From contig NZ_CANMPJ010000001.1 in assembly GCF_947499705.1 (NCBI RefSeq), positions 1,337,501-1,401,500 on the forward strand: a stretch of 64,000 bases of DNA. Reading direction: 5' to 3'. Origin of the DNA: an uncultured Erythrobacter sp. (GTDB lineage Bacteria > Pseudomonadota > Alphaproteobacteria > Sphingomonadales > Sphingomonadaceae). The stretch's first letter is position 1. Every line of letters starts with the position of its first letter. Shown piece after piece: positions 56,266 through 64,000 of the stretch. A program made the position numbers and the translations under genes. Below the pieces are notes generated by a model. The model searched no databases. It saw only the letters and a program-made list of their open reading frames with translations, and was not told where the DNA came from.

Positions 56266-57552
56266 GTGGCAGACAAGCACGCCAAACTCGAGCTGGGCGG
56301 AGAAACGCATGAGTTTCCCGTACTCGAAGGCAGCACCGGCCCCGATGTCGTCGACATTCGCAAACTTTACGGCTCCACGGGAGCTTTCACCTTCGACCCC
56401 GGCTACAAGTCGACGGCCAGTTGCGAAAGCGCGCTGACCTATATCGACGGCAACGAAGGTGTATTGCTGCACCGCGGTTACCCGATTGGACAACTGGCAG
56501 AACATTCGAGCTTTATGGAGGTTTCCTACCTCCTGCTGAACGGCGAATTGCCAAGCGCCGACGAGCTCGACAATTTCAGCTACACCATCACCCGCCACAC
56601 GATGCTGCACGATCAGTTGCGGCAGTTCGTCCAGGGCTTCCGCCGCGATGCGCACCCGATGGCGATTATGTGCGGCGTGGTTGGCGCCTTGTCCGCGTTC
56701 TATCACGACAGCACAGACATTGCCGATCCAGAGCACCGGAAGATCAGTTCGCATCGTCTGATCGCGAAAATGCCGACGATCGCGGCCATGGCGTACAAGT
56801 ATGCCGTCGGTCAGCCGTTCATGCAGCCCAAGAATGATCTGAGCTACACCGGCAATTTCCTGCGCATGACGTTCGGTGTTCCGGCCGAGGAATATGAAGT
56901 TCATCCTGCCATCGAGAAAGCGATGGATCGGATCTTCATTTTGCACGCCGACCACGAACAAAACGCTTCGACGTCAACCGTGCGGCTCGCCGGTTCATCG
57001 GGCGCGAACCCGTTCGCCTGTATCGCCGCCGGCATCGCCTGTCTGTGGGGTCCTGCACATGGGGGTGCGAACGAAGCTGCGCTCAACATGCTTCAGGAAA
57101 TCGGTTCGCCGGACAAGATCCCGCACTATATCGAGCGGGCCAAGGACAAGAACGATCCGTTCCGCCTTATGGGTTTCGGCCACCGGGTCTATAAGAACTA
57201 CGATCCACGCGCGACCGTGATGCAGCAGACTTTGCGTGAAGTGTTTGAAGCGCTGAACGTCACTGACCCGGTCTTTGAGACCGCCCTGCAGCTTGAAGAG
57301 CTCGCGCTAAACGACGATTATTTCAAGGAAAAGAAGCTGTTCCCGAATGTGGACTTCTATTCCGGCATCATCCTGTCGTCGATCGGTTTCCCGACCACAA
57401 TGTTCACTGCCTTGTTCGCCCTCGCCCGCACCGTGGGCTGGGTCGCGCAGTGGAACGAGATGATCTCCGATCCGGGTCAGGTCATCGGTCGTCCGCGTCA
57501 GCTTTACACAGGCCCAACGCAGCGTGACTACGTACCGGTCGGCCAACGCTAA
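56266..57552 (+). CDS. gltA: Type II citrate synthase GltA
   Basis: The 428-residue enzyme condenses acetyl-CoA and oxaloacetate at the entry of the TCA cycle. It shows [14 protein letters not shown], the histidine in [30 protein letters not shown] and the [14 protein letters not shown] signature with catalytic His and Arg, plus the aspartate region PNVDFYSGI. The GTG start is fixed by CAGGAG seven bases upstream. It follows gltX directly. Confidence 0.97.
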   Translation: MADKHAKLELGGETHEFPVLEGSTGPDVVDIRKLYGSTGAFTFDPGYKSTASCESALTYIDGNEGVLLHRGYPIGQLAEHSSFMEVSYLLLNGELPSADELDNFSYTITRHTMLHDQLRQFVQGFRRDAHPMAIMCGVVGALSAFYHDSTDIADPEHRKISSHRLIAKMPTIAAMAYKYAVGQPFMQPKNDLSYTGNFLRMTFGVPAEEYEVHPAIEKAMDRIFILHADHEQNASTSTVRLAGSSGANPFACIAAGIACLWGPAHGGANEAALNMLQEIGSPDKIPHYIERAKDKNDPFRLMGFGHRVYKNYDPRATVMQQTLREVFEALNVTDPVFETALQLEELALNDDYFKEKKLFPNVDFYSGIILSSIGFPTTMFTALFALARTVGWVAQWNEMISDPGQVIGRPRQLYTGPTQRDYVPVGQR

Positions 57553-57576
57553 GCCACGGTCTTACGGCACAGATTT

Positions 57577-57792
57577 ATGGGGCGGTCCTTCACCAAGCTG
57601 TTGCTTCAGGTGATCGGGGCCGCCCTTTTCATTTCTGGAATCATGTGGGCGTTGCAAGGCGCAGGTATTCTGATGTGGCCTGCCAGCAGCTTCATGCTCG
57701 CTCAGAGGGAATGGGCCCTCTACGGCGCGATCGCCGCCTGTTTGGGGGCATTGCTATTCTGGGCATCGACGCGGATTGCTCAGCGGAAATAG
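57577..57792 (+). CDS. Small two-helix membrane protein
   Basis: The 71-residue protein has two hydrophobic helices (LLLQVIGAALFISGIMWAL and YGAIAACLGALLFWAST) and a basic end. It follows gltA by 24 bases on the same strand. No family is recognised. It could be a real small membrane protein; homologue conservation would decide. Confidence 0.55.
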   Translation: MGRSFTKLLLQVIGAALFISGIMWALQGAGILMWPASSFMLAQREWALYGAIAACLGALLFWASTRIAQRK

Positions 57793-57798
57793 GTGCGT

Positions 57799-59190
57799 TC
57801 AATCGACCTGACGCAGTGACAGGATAAACTCGGCGCCTTTGTCGCGGTCCGTGTTGAGAGACAATTCTCCGCTCATGGCACGCGCCAGTCGGCGTGAGAT
57901 ATAGAGCCCAAGGCCCGACCCACCATCATTGTCGCGCCCAAGGCGCTCGAACTTGTCGAACACCTTGCTGGCTTGCTCAGGGTCGACGCCTGGGCCCTGA
58001 TCGATGACCTTCAAATCGACTGTCTGATCCAGCCTCGGCTCAACCAGCACCTCCACTGTGCTGCCGACGGGTGAATAGGCAATTGCGTTGCCAATCAGGT
58101 TGATCAGGATCTGGAGCACTCGGCGGAATTCTCCAATCACCTCCGCGGATGCATCCTTAGGCGGCAGCAAGATCGAGATGTTGCGGTCTTGCGAACGGAC
58201 ACCCAATATCCCCGCTGCACGCCGCGCGACATCGCTCAGATCGACCTTTTCCTCTGCCGTTTTGAAGTCAGGAGCCTCGACAACTTCCAAATCGCCAAGA
58301 TCATCGAGCATCGCGGAGAGATGCTTGCCCGCGGAGGCGATGTTGCCAGCATACTCGCTGTATTCGGCGCGCAGCGGCCCTGCGAGACGCGATTGGATGG
58401 TTTCGGCATTGGCGATGATGCGAGCGATCGGCTGACGCAAGACCGGTGTGAGTGCGCTGCCGACTACCCGCGCATTGGCTTGCTCCGCTTCTGCATCCGC
58501 AAGATCCGCATCCGAATGCAGCATTGGTTCGTCTGCGACCAGCAACAGCTCAAATCCGCGCGGTGCGCCATTAACCGGTCCAGATGGCAGCAAGCGAACG
58601 CGCCAGCCCCGATCTGAACCGGGGATTTTGCAGTTCGCCCCGTCCAGCAATCGCCAATGAAGCGGCTGATGATGCGCTACGCCCACAAGCTCAACGTAGT
58701 TGGACCACGGCTTTCCCGGTTCTTGGGCAATCGCTGCTTCAAGTTCGGTGGCGTCGGCGCTCGATGTACTGAGGACCTGGACCCGCTGCTGGGAATCGAG
58801 ACGCGCCGAGATTTCTGCGCTCGCCCGGTCGATCGCATCCAACCGTTCCGCCAACTCGTTCACGTTGCCCTGTGGCAGCGGGCTGCGCTGCCAATTGTCG
58901 ACCATGATCTCACAGCCGCCGCCATCCTCTTCTCCCAGTGGATGGACACGGACAAAACCGGTGATGAGCGCCTCGCCATCGAACGCCGCAAATTCTCGCG
59001 CTACCCTCAAGCCGAGCTTTCGCGCCTGTTGAACCAGAGCGAGCATTTCAGGGACCGCCAGCGTGCCGGGTACCGTGCCGCCGCATCGCTCATGCAGGTC
59101 GACAATAGGCTCATCAGCTGTCAGCAGCCGGTCGCTGTCATCGGTAAGGCCTCTTGCGGCGAGCAAAGTCTGGGTCTGATCAGTGGACAT
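57799..59190 (-). CDS. Histidine kinase-like protein lacking the phospho-His
   Basis: The 463-residue soluble protein has a kinase-type C-terminal half. The dimerisation helices are at about 238-300, and the second one (NIASAGKHLSAMLDDLGDLEVVEA) fits HisKA closely. The first helix reads TPVLRQPIARI where kinases have SHELRTPL, so proline 249 replaces the phospho-accepting histidine. The ATPase domain looks intact: ILINLIGNAIAYS (N-box), VIDQGPGVD (G1) and GGSGLGLYISRRLA (G2). The N-terminal 230 residues are a divergent sensory region. It starts two bases after the DUF2336-like gene. It may be a pseudokinase that binds ATP and a partner, somewhat like DivL of Caulobacter, which has tyrosine there. 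Confidence 0.85.
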   Translation of the reverse strand: MSTDQTQTLLAARGLTDDSDRLLTADEPIVDLHERCGGTVPGTLAVPEMLALVQQARKLGLRVAREFAAFDGEALITGFVRVHPLGEEDGGGCEIMVDNWQRSPLPQGNVNELAERLDAIDRASAEISARLDSQQRVQVLSTSSADATELEAAIAQEPGKPWSNYVELVGVAHHQPLHWRLLDGANCKIPGSDRGWRVRLLPSGPVNGAPRGFELLLVADEPMLHSDADLADAEAEQANARVVGSALTPVLRQPIARIIANAETIQSRLAGPLRAEYSEYAGNIASAGKHLSAMLDDLGDLEVVEAPDFKTAEEKVDLSDVARRAAGILGVRSQDRNISILLPPKDASAEVIGEFRRVLQILINLIGNAIAYSPVGSTVEVLVEPRLDQTVDLKVIDQGPGVDPEQASKVFDKFERLGRDNDGGSGLGLYISRRLARAMSGELSLNTDRDKGAEFILSLRQVD

Positions 59191-59192
59191 GA

Positions 59193-60194
59193 TTAGCCTG
59201 CAGCACTCGCATTGGACCGGCTCAGCATTGCTTGGGCGTCATGCGCCGCAATATCACCTATTCCAACAGGGAGGCCCTCTTCCGGTTCGATCAGCAGAAA
59301 CTGTTGCTCGATTGCGTTTGCATCCAGACCCGCGGCCCGCAGAGACAAAGCAAGCCGGGCTGCCTGCCGCTCGTGACACGCGAGAACGGCGAGTTCTCTC
59401 GGCTGCTTGGTCTGCATCCCAAGCGACGTGACAAACAGCGCAAAACCCGCATGTTCAAGGTTGAGTGCAGCAGCCGAGCCGCCGCGCATCGCGGAAATCA
59501 ATCGGGACAGCAGACCCACTCGGGTCGCTCCCTCATCATAGGAATGCTTGAGTTCTTGCGAAGCTGTTGCGCGTTGAAGAAGTTCAAGCCGCTCGCAGTG
59601 TTTGTCCCAGCTCCTGATCACCGCACCGAACAGTTCCGCCGGCAACTCGGCGAGCGGCAATTGCATGCGTCTTTGGTTTTGGACGAACCGCGATTGCGCG
59701 ACCATCGCGCTCATGGCCAACTCGCCGACAGCTGGCTTCTCAGATGCGATCAATTCCTGAAGGAGCGGCGACAGAACCGGATCGACCATGGAGCGCTGTT
59801 CAAGCCGCTCAATCAGATGCCCTTCCATGGCAATGGCGTAGCAGTGGCTTAGGACCGCGCTGTCACCACTCAATTGGTCGGCGAACCGATCTACCTCTTC
59901 ATCACGGAATGGATCGGCGCTGTCGAAGGACGCAAAGGCTAGCTGCCGAGCCAGATCGAACAGCATCCCGCGCAGCCTCGCAACAATTGCATCACTGACA
60001 AGTGAATGCCCTTCGCCGGCCAAGAGATGCGAGAGGACTGGCGTAACGCCGCTCAGGGCACGGTCACTGCGCGCAAGCTCGTCTTTGAGGACAGCTTCGA
60101 TCGACGCAGCGCGCAAGGCTCCATCGGAACCTTCCTGGGAGGCCGGAGCCCTATCGTTTGCCAAATCGCGCATCGTGCCGCCGTACAGGGCCAT
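59193..60194 (-). CDS. DUF2336-like helical protein
   Basis: The 333-residue protein is almost wholly helical with no signal peptide. The pattern VDRFADQLSGDSAVLSHCYAIAMEGHLIERLEQ, DPVLSPLLQELIAS and the later HAGFALFVTSLGMQTKQPRELAVLACHE recalls the DUF2336 family, whose function is unknown; the match is by eye. It starts 18 bases after the upstream membrane protein gene and ends two bases before the kinase-like gene, so it is part of the same operon. An ATG seven codons downstream is a possible alternative start. Confidence 0.65.
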   Translation of the reverse strand: MALYGGTMRDLANDRAPASQEGSDGALRAASIEAVLKDELARSDRALSGVTPVLSHLLAGEGHSLVSDAIVARLRGMLFDLARQLAFASFDSADPFRDEEVDRFADQLSGDSAVLSHCYAIAMEGHLIERLEQRSMVDPVLSPLLQELIASEKPAVGELAMSAMVAQSRFVQNQRRMQLPLAELPAELFGAVIRSWDKHCERLELLQRATASQELKHSYDEGATRVGLLSRLISAMRGGSAAALNLEHAGFALFVTSLGMQTKQPRELAVLACHERQAARLALSLRAAGLDANAIEQQFLLIEPEEGLPVGIGDIAAHDAQAMLSRSNASAAG

Positions 60195-60212
60195 AGTTAA
60201 AGCCGCGTTAGC

Positions 60213-61412
60213 TCAGTTTCTTCGCAAACGCAGCAGTTTGTGCGCGAGCGCGACAAGGCCAAGAGTGGCTAAGGTATCTTCAGGATATCCGAGCGCCGCA
60301 AAGCCCGCCAGAAGAGTGAGTTGTGTGGCATGGTCAGACCAGAACGCGCGCACTTGCGGACTGCCGTCCGCGCTGGCCAGAACGATCAGGCCGAAAGCGA
60401 ACACCGGCAGAACAATGAGTTCCGTCTGACCAACCGCGGGGGACAGAGCACCGAGCGTCGCAGCTATGGCCCCAACGATAGTCGCAGTCTTGATTGTCAA
60501 AATGGCCCCGACTTTTCGGTCATGGCCGAAAAGCCGTGATCGAAGCTCTAGCAAGGCACTAGCGCAAGCCCCTGAGAACGCGCCCAAAGCTGATAAGGCA
60601 AGCCCCGCTACCCCGTACCCATTCCACGATAGGAGTATTCCTGTCAGAAAAAATAGCGCGCTTAAGGCCGCCGACAGGACAACAGCGCTTTTGACCCCAG
60701 CAAGTTCAAGCTGGCGCCCCACTAATACTGCCAGCGCTCCGGCTGGCCCATTCCATACCAGGGGTGGTGCGCTGGCTGTGATTATCTGCCGGTGCTTCTG
60801 CTCCACAGCTTCGGCTGACTCCGCGAGGAAAAGACGCCCATCTTCGAACGCTGGCTCGGGAATAGTCACCGCGCTTGAACCCGATTGCAGCGCGATCCGC
60901 AGCAGCAATGAGACCGCATCGCTGTCGCTAGGCATATCGCCTAGCTGCTGTGCCCGGTCGGCCCGCATCACCAGCATTCCTGCCCAGCGCCGTTCCGCAT
61001 CGATACGTTCAAAATCCTCCGAGATGGATTCACGCGGGACAGACTCGTTTGGCTCGCGGCTGAACACCGTCTTGGGTAGCTTCTCGATGGATGGAAACAA
61101 TTCGGCCGATGTGGCGCGATCTATGACCAAGCCGTCCATCAGGACGACCAACTCGTCCTCGGCCCGCAGCAGTGCCAAAAGCTGCGGGATGCCGCGCACC
61201 GCGTGAAACTCATTGCCGCGTGCTTCGCATTCTTGCTGCAAGCCAAGTATCTCGGGACCGGGTATGTCGCAAAGGCAGATGATCCGCTCACAGCCAAGAT
61301 CCCTGACCAAATCCATCTGCCAGCCCAGCGCGGACCGCCCCGCCAAAGGCATCAGTGCGCGGATCTCGCCACTTTCCGTTCGTTTGAGCGCGGCCAGCAA
61401 AGCAGTTCGCAA
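60213..61412 (-). CDS. Nucleotidyltransferase-like domain fused to membrane helices
   Basis: The 399-residue protein has an N-terminal region (about 1-215) resembling a nucleotidyltransferase fold: RALMPLAGRSALGWQMDLVRDLGCERIICL followed by a LVVLMDGLVID strand like the metal-binding LVxxxD segment. The C-terminal half (about 215-399) has six or so transmembrane helices. The order recalls inositol-phosphate cytidylyltransferase fused to CDP-alcohol phosphatidyltransferase, but the DGxxAR...D...D motif of the latter is absent and the GGxGxR loop of the former is degenerate. It may be an inactive or repurposed relative; this is an inference. Confidence 0.65.
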   Translation of the reverse strand: MRTALLAALKRTESGEIRALMPLAGRSALGWQMDLVRDLGCERIICLCDIPGPEILGLQQECEARGNEFHAVRGIPQLLALLRAEDELVVLMDGLVIDRATSAELFPSIEKLPKTVFSREPNESVPRESISEDFERIDAERRWAGMLVMRADRAQQLGDMPSDSDAVSLLLRIALQSGSSAVTIPEPAFEDGRLFLAESAEAVEQKHRQIITASAPPLVWNGPAGALAVLVGRQLELAGVKSAVVLSAALSALFFLTGILLSWNGYGVAGLALSALGAFSGACASALLELRSRLFGHDRKVGAILTIKTATIVGAIAATLGALSPAVGQTELIVLPVFAFGLIVLASADGSPQVRAFWSDHATQLTLLAGFAALGYPEDTLATLGLVALAHKLLRLRRN

Positions 61413-61520
61413 CGCGGTTCCTCCGTATTGCCGGGGAACCTAGTGTCAGCGCGTTGCTGGGTACAAGCTGCTGAGCCTGTATCTACCTCTCAATAACCGG
61501 ATTTCGCCGCGCTTTTGCGG

Positions 61521-61850
61521 TCAGAAGGGACGCTTGCCCGAAAAGCCATCGAGCACATGCTCGATATTGCGTATTGCCGCTGGTTCGCCCGGAGCGGAAT
61601 CCAGAGCGTTCTCGGCTGCGATCAAAAGATCTTCCGCGTGAAAGCTGGCAGCGAGGCCTTTGAGCCGCATCGCTGCGACGTTCCAATTGCCATCGCAGCG
61701 TGACCGCTTCAGCAGATCGAGCTGCTTCGCAGCGCTTTCCACAAAGGCGACGCGCAGCTCGCGCATCAGCGCAGCATCGTCGCCTGCAGCGGCAGCTAAA
61801 GTCGCGTCGAGTGCACCTGCTTCATAGACCATGCGTTCAGTTGTAGACAC
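61521..61850 (-). CDS. Hpt-like protein lacking the phospho-His
   Basis: The 109-residue helical protein matches the Hpt fold: GDDAALMRELRVAFVESAAKQLDLLKRS then AAMRLKGLAASFHAEDLLIAAE. The second block aligns with the Hpt signature AAHxLKG, but methionine 61 stands at the histidine position. It therefore cannot be phosphorylated there, and a histidine ten residues further on is not in the usual site. It is the most upstream gene of the reverse cluster that ends with the histidine-less kinase, with a 108-base gap to the next gene. Confidence 0.75.
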   Translation of the reverse strand: MSTTERMVYEAGALDATLAAAAGDDAALMRELRVAFVESAAKQLDLLKRSRCDGNWNVAAMRLKGLAASFHAEDLLIAAENALDSAPGEPAAIRNIEHVLDGFSGKRPF

Positions 61851-61903
61851 ATCGGGGTTAAAGCGGGGTTTATCCTTTTCTCCGCTGTGGTATTTATTGT
61901 GTC

Positions 61904-64000
61904 ATGACCGGAGGAAATCATATTCGCGCCATTGGCGACGAAACCGCCCAGGAAACGCACACCGACACGGCAGCCGAGGCCGACGTCTCGCCCGGAACGG
62001 AGCGGCCTGCTAGCAGCGATGCATCTCTTGCCGATGCTGTAGTTGGTTATGAAGAAGAGGAGCTAAATCTCGAAGAGTACGAGGAAACTCCAGCATCCGA
62101 CAAAGCGTGGCTCGCACCCGCCATTGCGATCGGGGTCATTGTTCTTTGGACGGTCTTCTATGGCTGGGCGATGCAGGACCAACTGCTCGCCGCAAGCACC
62201 GCAGCACCCAGCGAATGGGCTCGCTGGATCATCGATTGGTCGGTGCCTGTCCTGCTTGTTGGGGTCGGCTACCTGTTGTTTCTGCGCAACTCTCGCGCCG
62301 AAGCGACCCGTTTTGCATCGACTGCGGCGCTGCTCAGCCAGGAAAGTGCGGAGTTAGAGAATCGGCTAACGATTGTTAACCGCGAGCTCAGTCTGGCCCG
62401 CGAATTTCTGGCGTCGCAGTCGCTTGAATTGGAGTCACTCGGCCGCATCGCGAGCGAGCGGATTTCTACTCACGCGGGTGAATTGCAGAAGCTGATCAAG
62501 GACAACGGCGCGCAAGTCGACAAGATCGGCACCACCAGCGAGACAGCGCTCGGCAACATGACAAAGCTGCGCGACGACCTGCCTGTGGTCGCGAACTCGG
62601 CACGCGATGTGTCAAACCAGATCGGCAATGCCGGACGAACCGCACAGGATCAGGTCGACAAATTGGTCGCTGGGTTCGAGCGCTTGAACGAGTTTGGCAG
62701 CGCCAGTGAGACGCAGGTTACTTCCCTGGGGCATCGCGTAGGCAACGTTCTGAGCGAGTTTGAGGGGCAGCTGGCCCGTATCGAGCAACTGGTTTCCGGG
62801 CGCTTCAAAGAGCTGTCGGAAAACGCGGATGAATACCGCTCGACAATCAATGATGCGGAAACCGAAGCACTCTCGGCCATGAATGAGCGCATCATCCTGC
62901 TCCAGAGCGAGACAAAGGCGATTTCCGCCAAGTTGCGCGAAGCCGAAGGTGAAGCCATGGAGCAGGTGCAGGCCCGCAAGACCAAGGTCCACGAAGGTGT
63001 GCTGGAAATGCTGCAGGGTCTGGACCGAGTGGACCGGGATGCCGTCGCAGCGACCAAAGAGCGCATTGCCCAAACCAATGAGCAGATCGATCACTTCGAC
63101 GCCAAGCTTGCCCAGCGCGATATCAAATTCCAGGAAGAAATTGCCCGGCGTCAGGACGAGTTCGAAACGCGTGAAGCGCAATCGACCGAGGTGCTTGCTC
63201 AGCGCCTTGCCGAACTCGACGAGTCATTGGCCGAGCGCCGCGAAGCGCAGACCGCTGAAACGGAGAAACTTGTCTCTCACAGCAAAGCGATGGGCGAGCA
63301 GCTCGGCGAGCTCAATGAATTGATCGACCGGATCGCGGCAGCGAGCGAAACCACGCGGACCAGCCTTGGCGAAGGGCTTGGTTCTCTTGAAGAACAGCTT
63401 GCTTCCAAGCGCGAGGCACTAGCCCAGACCGAAACACAATTGGGGGATCTGACCGAAGCCAGCATCCGGCTGTTGGAGATCATCCAATCGGGCGCGAAGC
63501 AAAGCCGTGAGGACCTCCCGGAAGCCATCAAGACAGCGTCAACTGAGCTGGAAGGTGTCGAGGGCCGGGCGATCGAGCTTAAGGGCATGATGCTCCAGAC
63601 AAGCGAGCACGGCGGCGAATTGAGCGAATACCTGATCAAAACCCGCGATGAGATCGATAGCACCGATACGTCGCTCCAAACCCTGCAGACGCAGCTTAGC
63701 GAGCAAGCGGAAGACACTCTGGCCAAGTTGCAAGGGCTCCGCGGTGGATTCGAGCGGCTGACTGGCGATAGCGAACGGTTTGCCAACGAAACGCAGGGTC
63801 AACTGCGCGAGGCCCTCTCAACGCTCGAGGCTGCGACAGAATCGGCCTTCCAAGCGCTCGACACGGGCGCGCGCGAGAAGGTCTCCGCGCTGGCCGGCTC
63901 CATTGGTGAAGAGGCCGTTGAGTCGCTTGAGCGCTCACTGCGGAACGAAACCGCCGAGACCATCGGTGCACTCGAACAAGCAGCCGCCCACGCTTCAGGC
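61904..64000 (+). CDS. Membrane-anchored giant coiled-coil protein (3' partial)
   Basis: An open frame of 699 codons runs from the ATG at 61904 off the end of the window without a stop. The first 70 residues are acidic and disordered. Two hydrophobic helices follow (about 72-92 and 107-127), and then a very long alpha-helical coiled coil rich in Glu, Gln, Ala and Leu with repeated ELxxxLA-type heptads. No enzymatic motif is seen. It resembles methyl-accepting or structural coiled coils in composition but lacks a chemoreceptor hairpin in the part present. It is divergent from the Hpt-like gene, with 53 bases between the starts. Its size and anchor suggest an envelope or cytoskeletal scaffold, as an inference. 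Confidence 0.8.
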   Translation, partial: MTGGNHIRAIGDETAQETHTDTAAEADVSPGTERPASSDASLADAVVGYEEEELNLEEYEETPASDKAWLAPAIAIGVIVLWTVFYGWAMQDQLLAASTAAPSEWARWIIDWSVPVLLVGVGYLLFLRNSRAEATRFASTAALLSQESAELENRLTIVNRELSLAREFLASQSLELESLGRIASERISTHAGELQKLIKDNGAQVDKIGTTSETALGNMTKLRDDLPVVANSARDVSNQIGNAGRTAQDQVDKLVAGFERLNEFGSASETQVTSLGHRVGNVLSEFEGQLARIEQLVSGRFKELSENADEYRSTINDAETEALSAMNERIILLQSETKAISAKLREAEGEAMEQVQARKTKVHEGVLEMLQGLDRVDRDAVAATKERIAQTNEQIDHFDAKLAQRDIKFQEEIARRQDEFETREAQSTEVLAQRLAELDESLAERREAQTAETEKLVSHSKAMGEQLGELNELIDRIAAASETTRTSLGEGLGSLEEQLASKREALAQTETQLGDLTEASIRLLEIIQSGAKQSREDLPEAIKTASTELEGVEGRAIELKGMMLQTSEHGGELSEYLIKTRDEIDSTDTSLQTLQTQLSEQAEDTLAKLQGLRGGFERLTGDSERFANETQGQLREALSTLEAATESAFQALDTGAREKVSALAGSIGEEAVESLERSLRNETAETIGALEQAAAHASG

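Overview
The window comes from an alphaproteobacterium of the Sphingomonadales, most likely the family Erythrobacteraceae (Erythrobacter or Altererythrobacter type). This is inferred from gene order and protein character, not from a database search. The evidence is the ispDF-dusB-ntrBC-ntrYX-hfq-hflX-mazG block, a double-Sm Hfq, fused IspDF, a pyruvate dehydrogenase E1 beta subunit carrying its own lipoyl domain, a GTTC-N7-GTTC SOS box, and a ppiD-trpE-trpGDC-moaC-moeA-lexA-comEC-gltX-gltA chain. It is ordinary chromosome: no rRNA, CRISPR array, insertion sequence or phage gene is visible. One tRNA gene is present.

Layout: 1-545 is the end of a metallo-beta-lactamase-fold hydrolase. 614-12000 is the nitrogen regulation and RNA metabolism block: mazG forward; hflX, tandem hfq, ntrX, ntrY, ntrC, ntrB and dusB reverse; ispDF forward. 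12000-14400 holds a secreted protein, a CinA-type amidase, a RatA/COQ10-type START protein and lipA. 14500-16500 is a bicarbonate module (SbtA-like permease, SbtB-like PII protein, beta carbonic anhydrase). 16500-26100 carries a NYN/LOTUS protein, a secreted repeat-like protein, gyrA, a TauD-type dioxygenase, a YhhN protein, trmFO, an EF-hand protein and a squalene/phytoene-synthase-like protein. 26270-29560 is a TadG/TadE-type operon. 29590-33820 holds pdhA, pdhB, an FtsB-like gene and an acyl-CoA dehydrogenase. 33970-37000 holds an MscS channel, a haloalkane dehalogenase and an MFS transporter. 37260-38970 is grxC, nitrilase, DUF1178 and tRNA-Arg. 39020-39650 is a heat-shock unit with an RpoH-like promoter, a ROSE-like RNA thermometer and hsp20. 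40050-43000 holds pyrG, secG and tpiA.

43190-51570 is one long forward gene string with mostly overlapping start and stop codons: ppiD, trpE, a phosphodiester glycosidase lipoprotein, trpG, trpD, trpC, moaC, moeA. It is followed by lexA under its own SOS box. comEC (reverse), gltX and gltA follow.

57800-64000 is the least understood part. A histidine kinase with an intact ATP-binding domain has proline where the phospho-accepting histidine belongs. It lies in a reverse cluster with a DUF2336-like protein, a nucleotidyltransferase-like protein fused to membrane helices, and an Hpt-like protein with methionine at its histidine position. A large membrane-anchored coiled-coil protein is divergent from this cluster and runs off the window end. 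This degenerate phosphorelay locus is the best candidate for an undescribed system. The ROSE-like thermometer, the tandem Hfq, the NtrX that lacks the sigma-54 contact loop and the bicarbonate module are the next most notable items.
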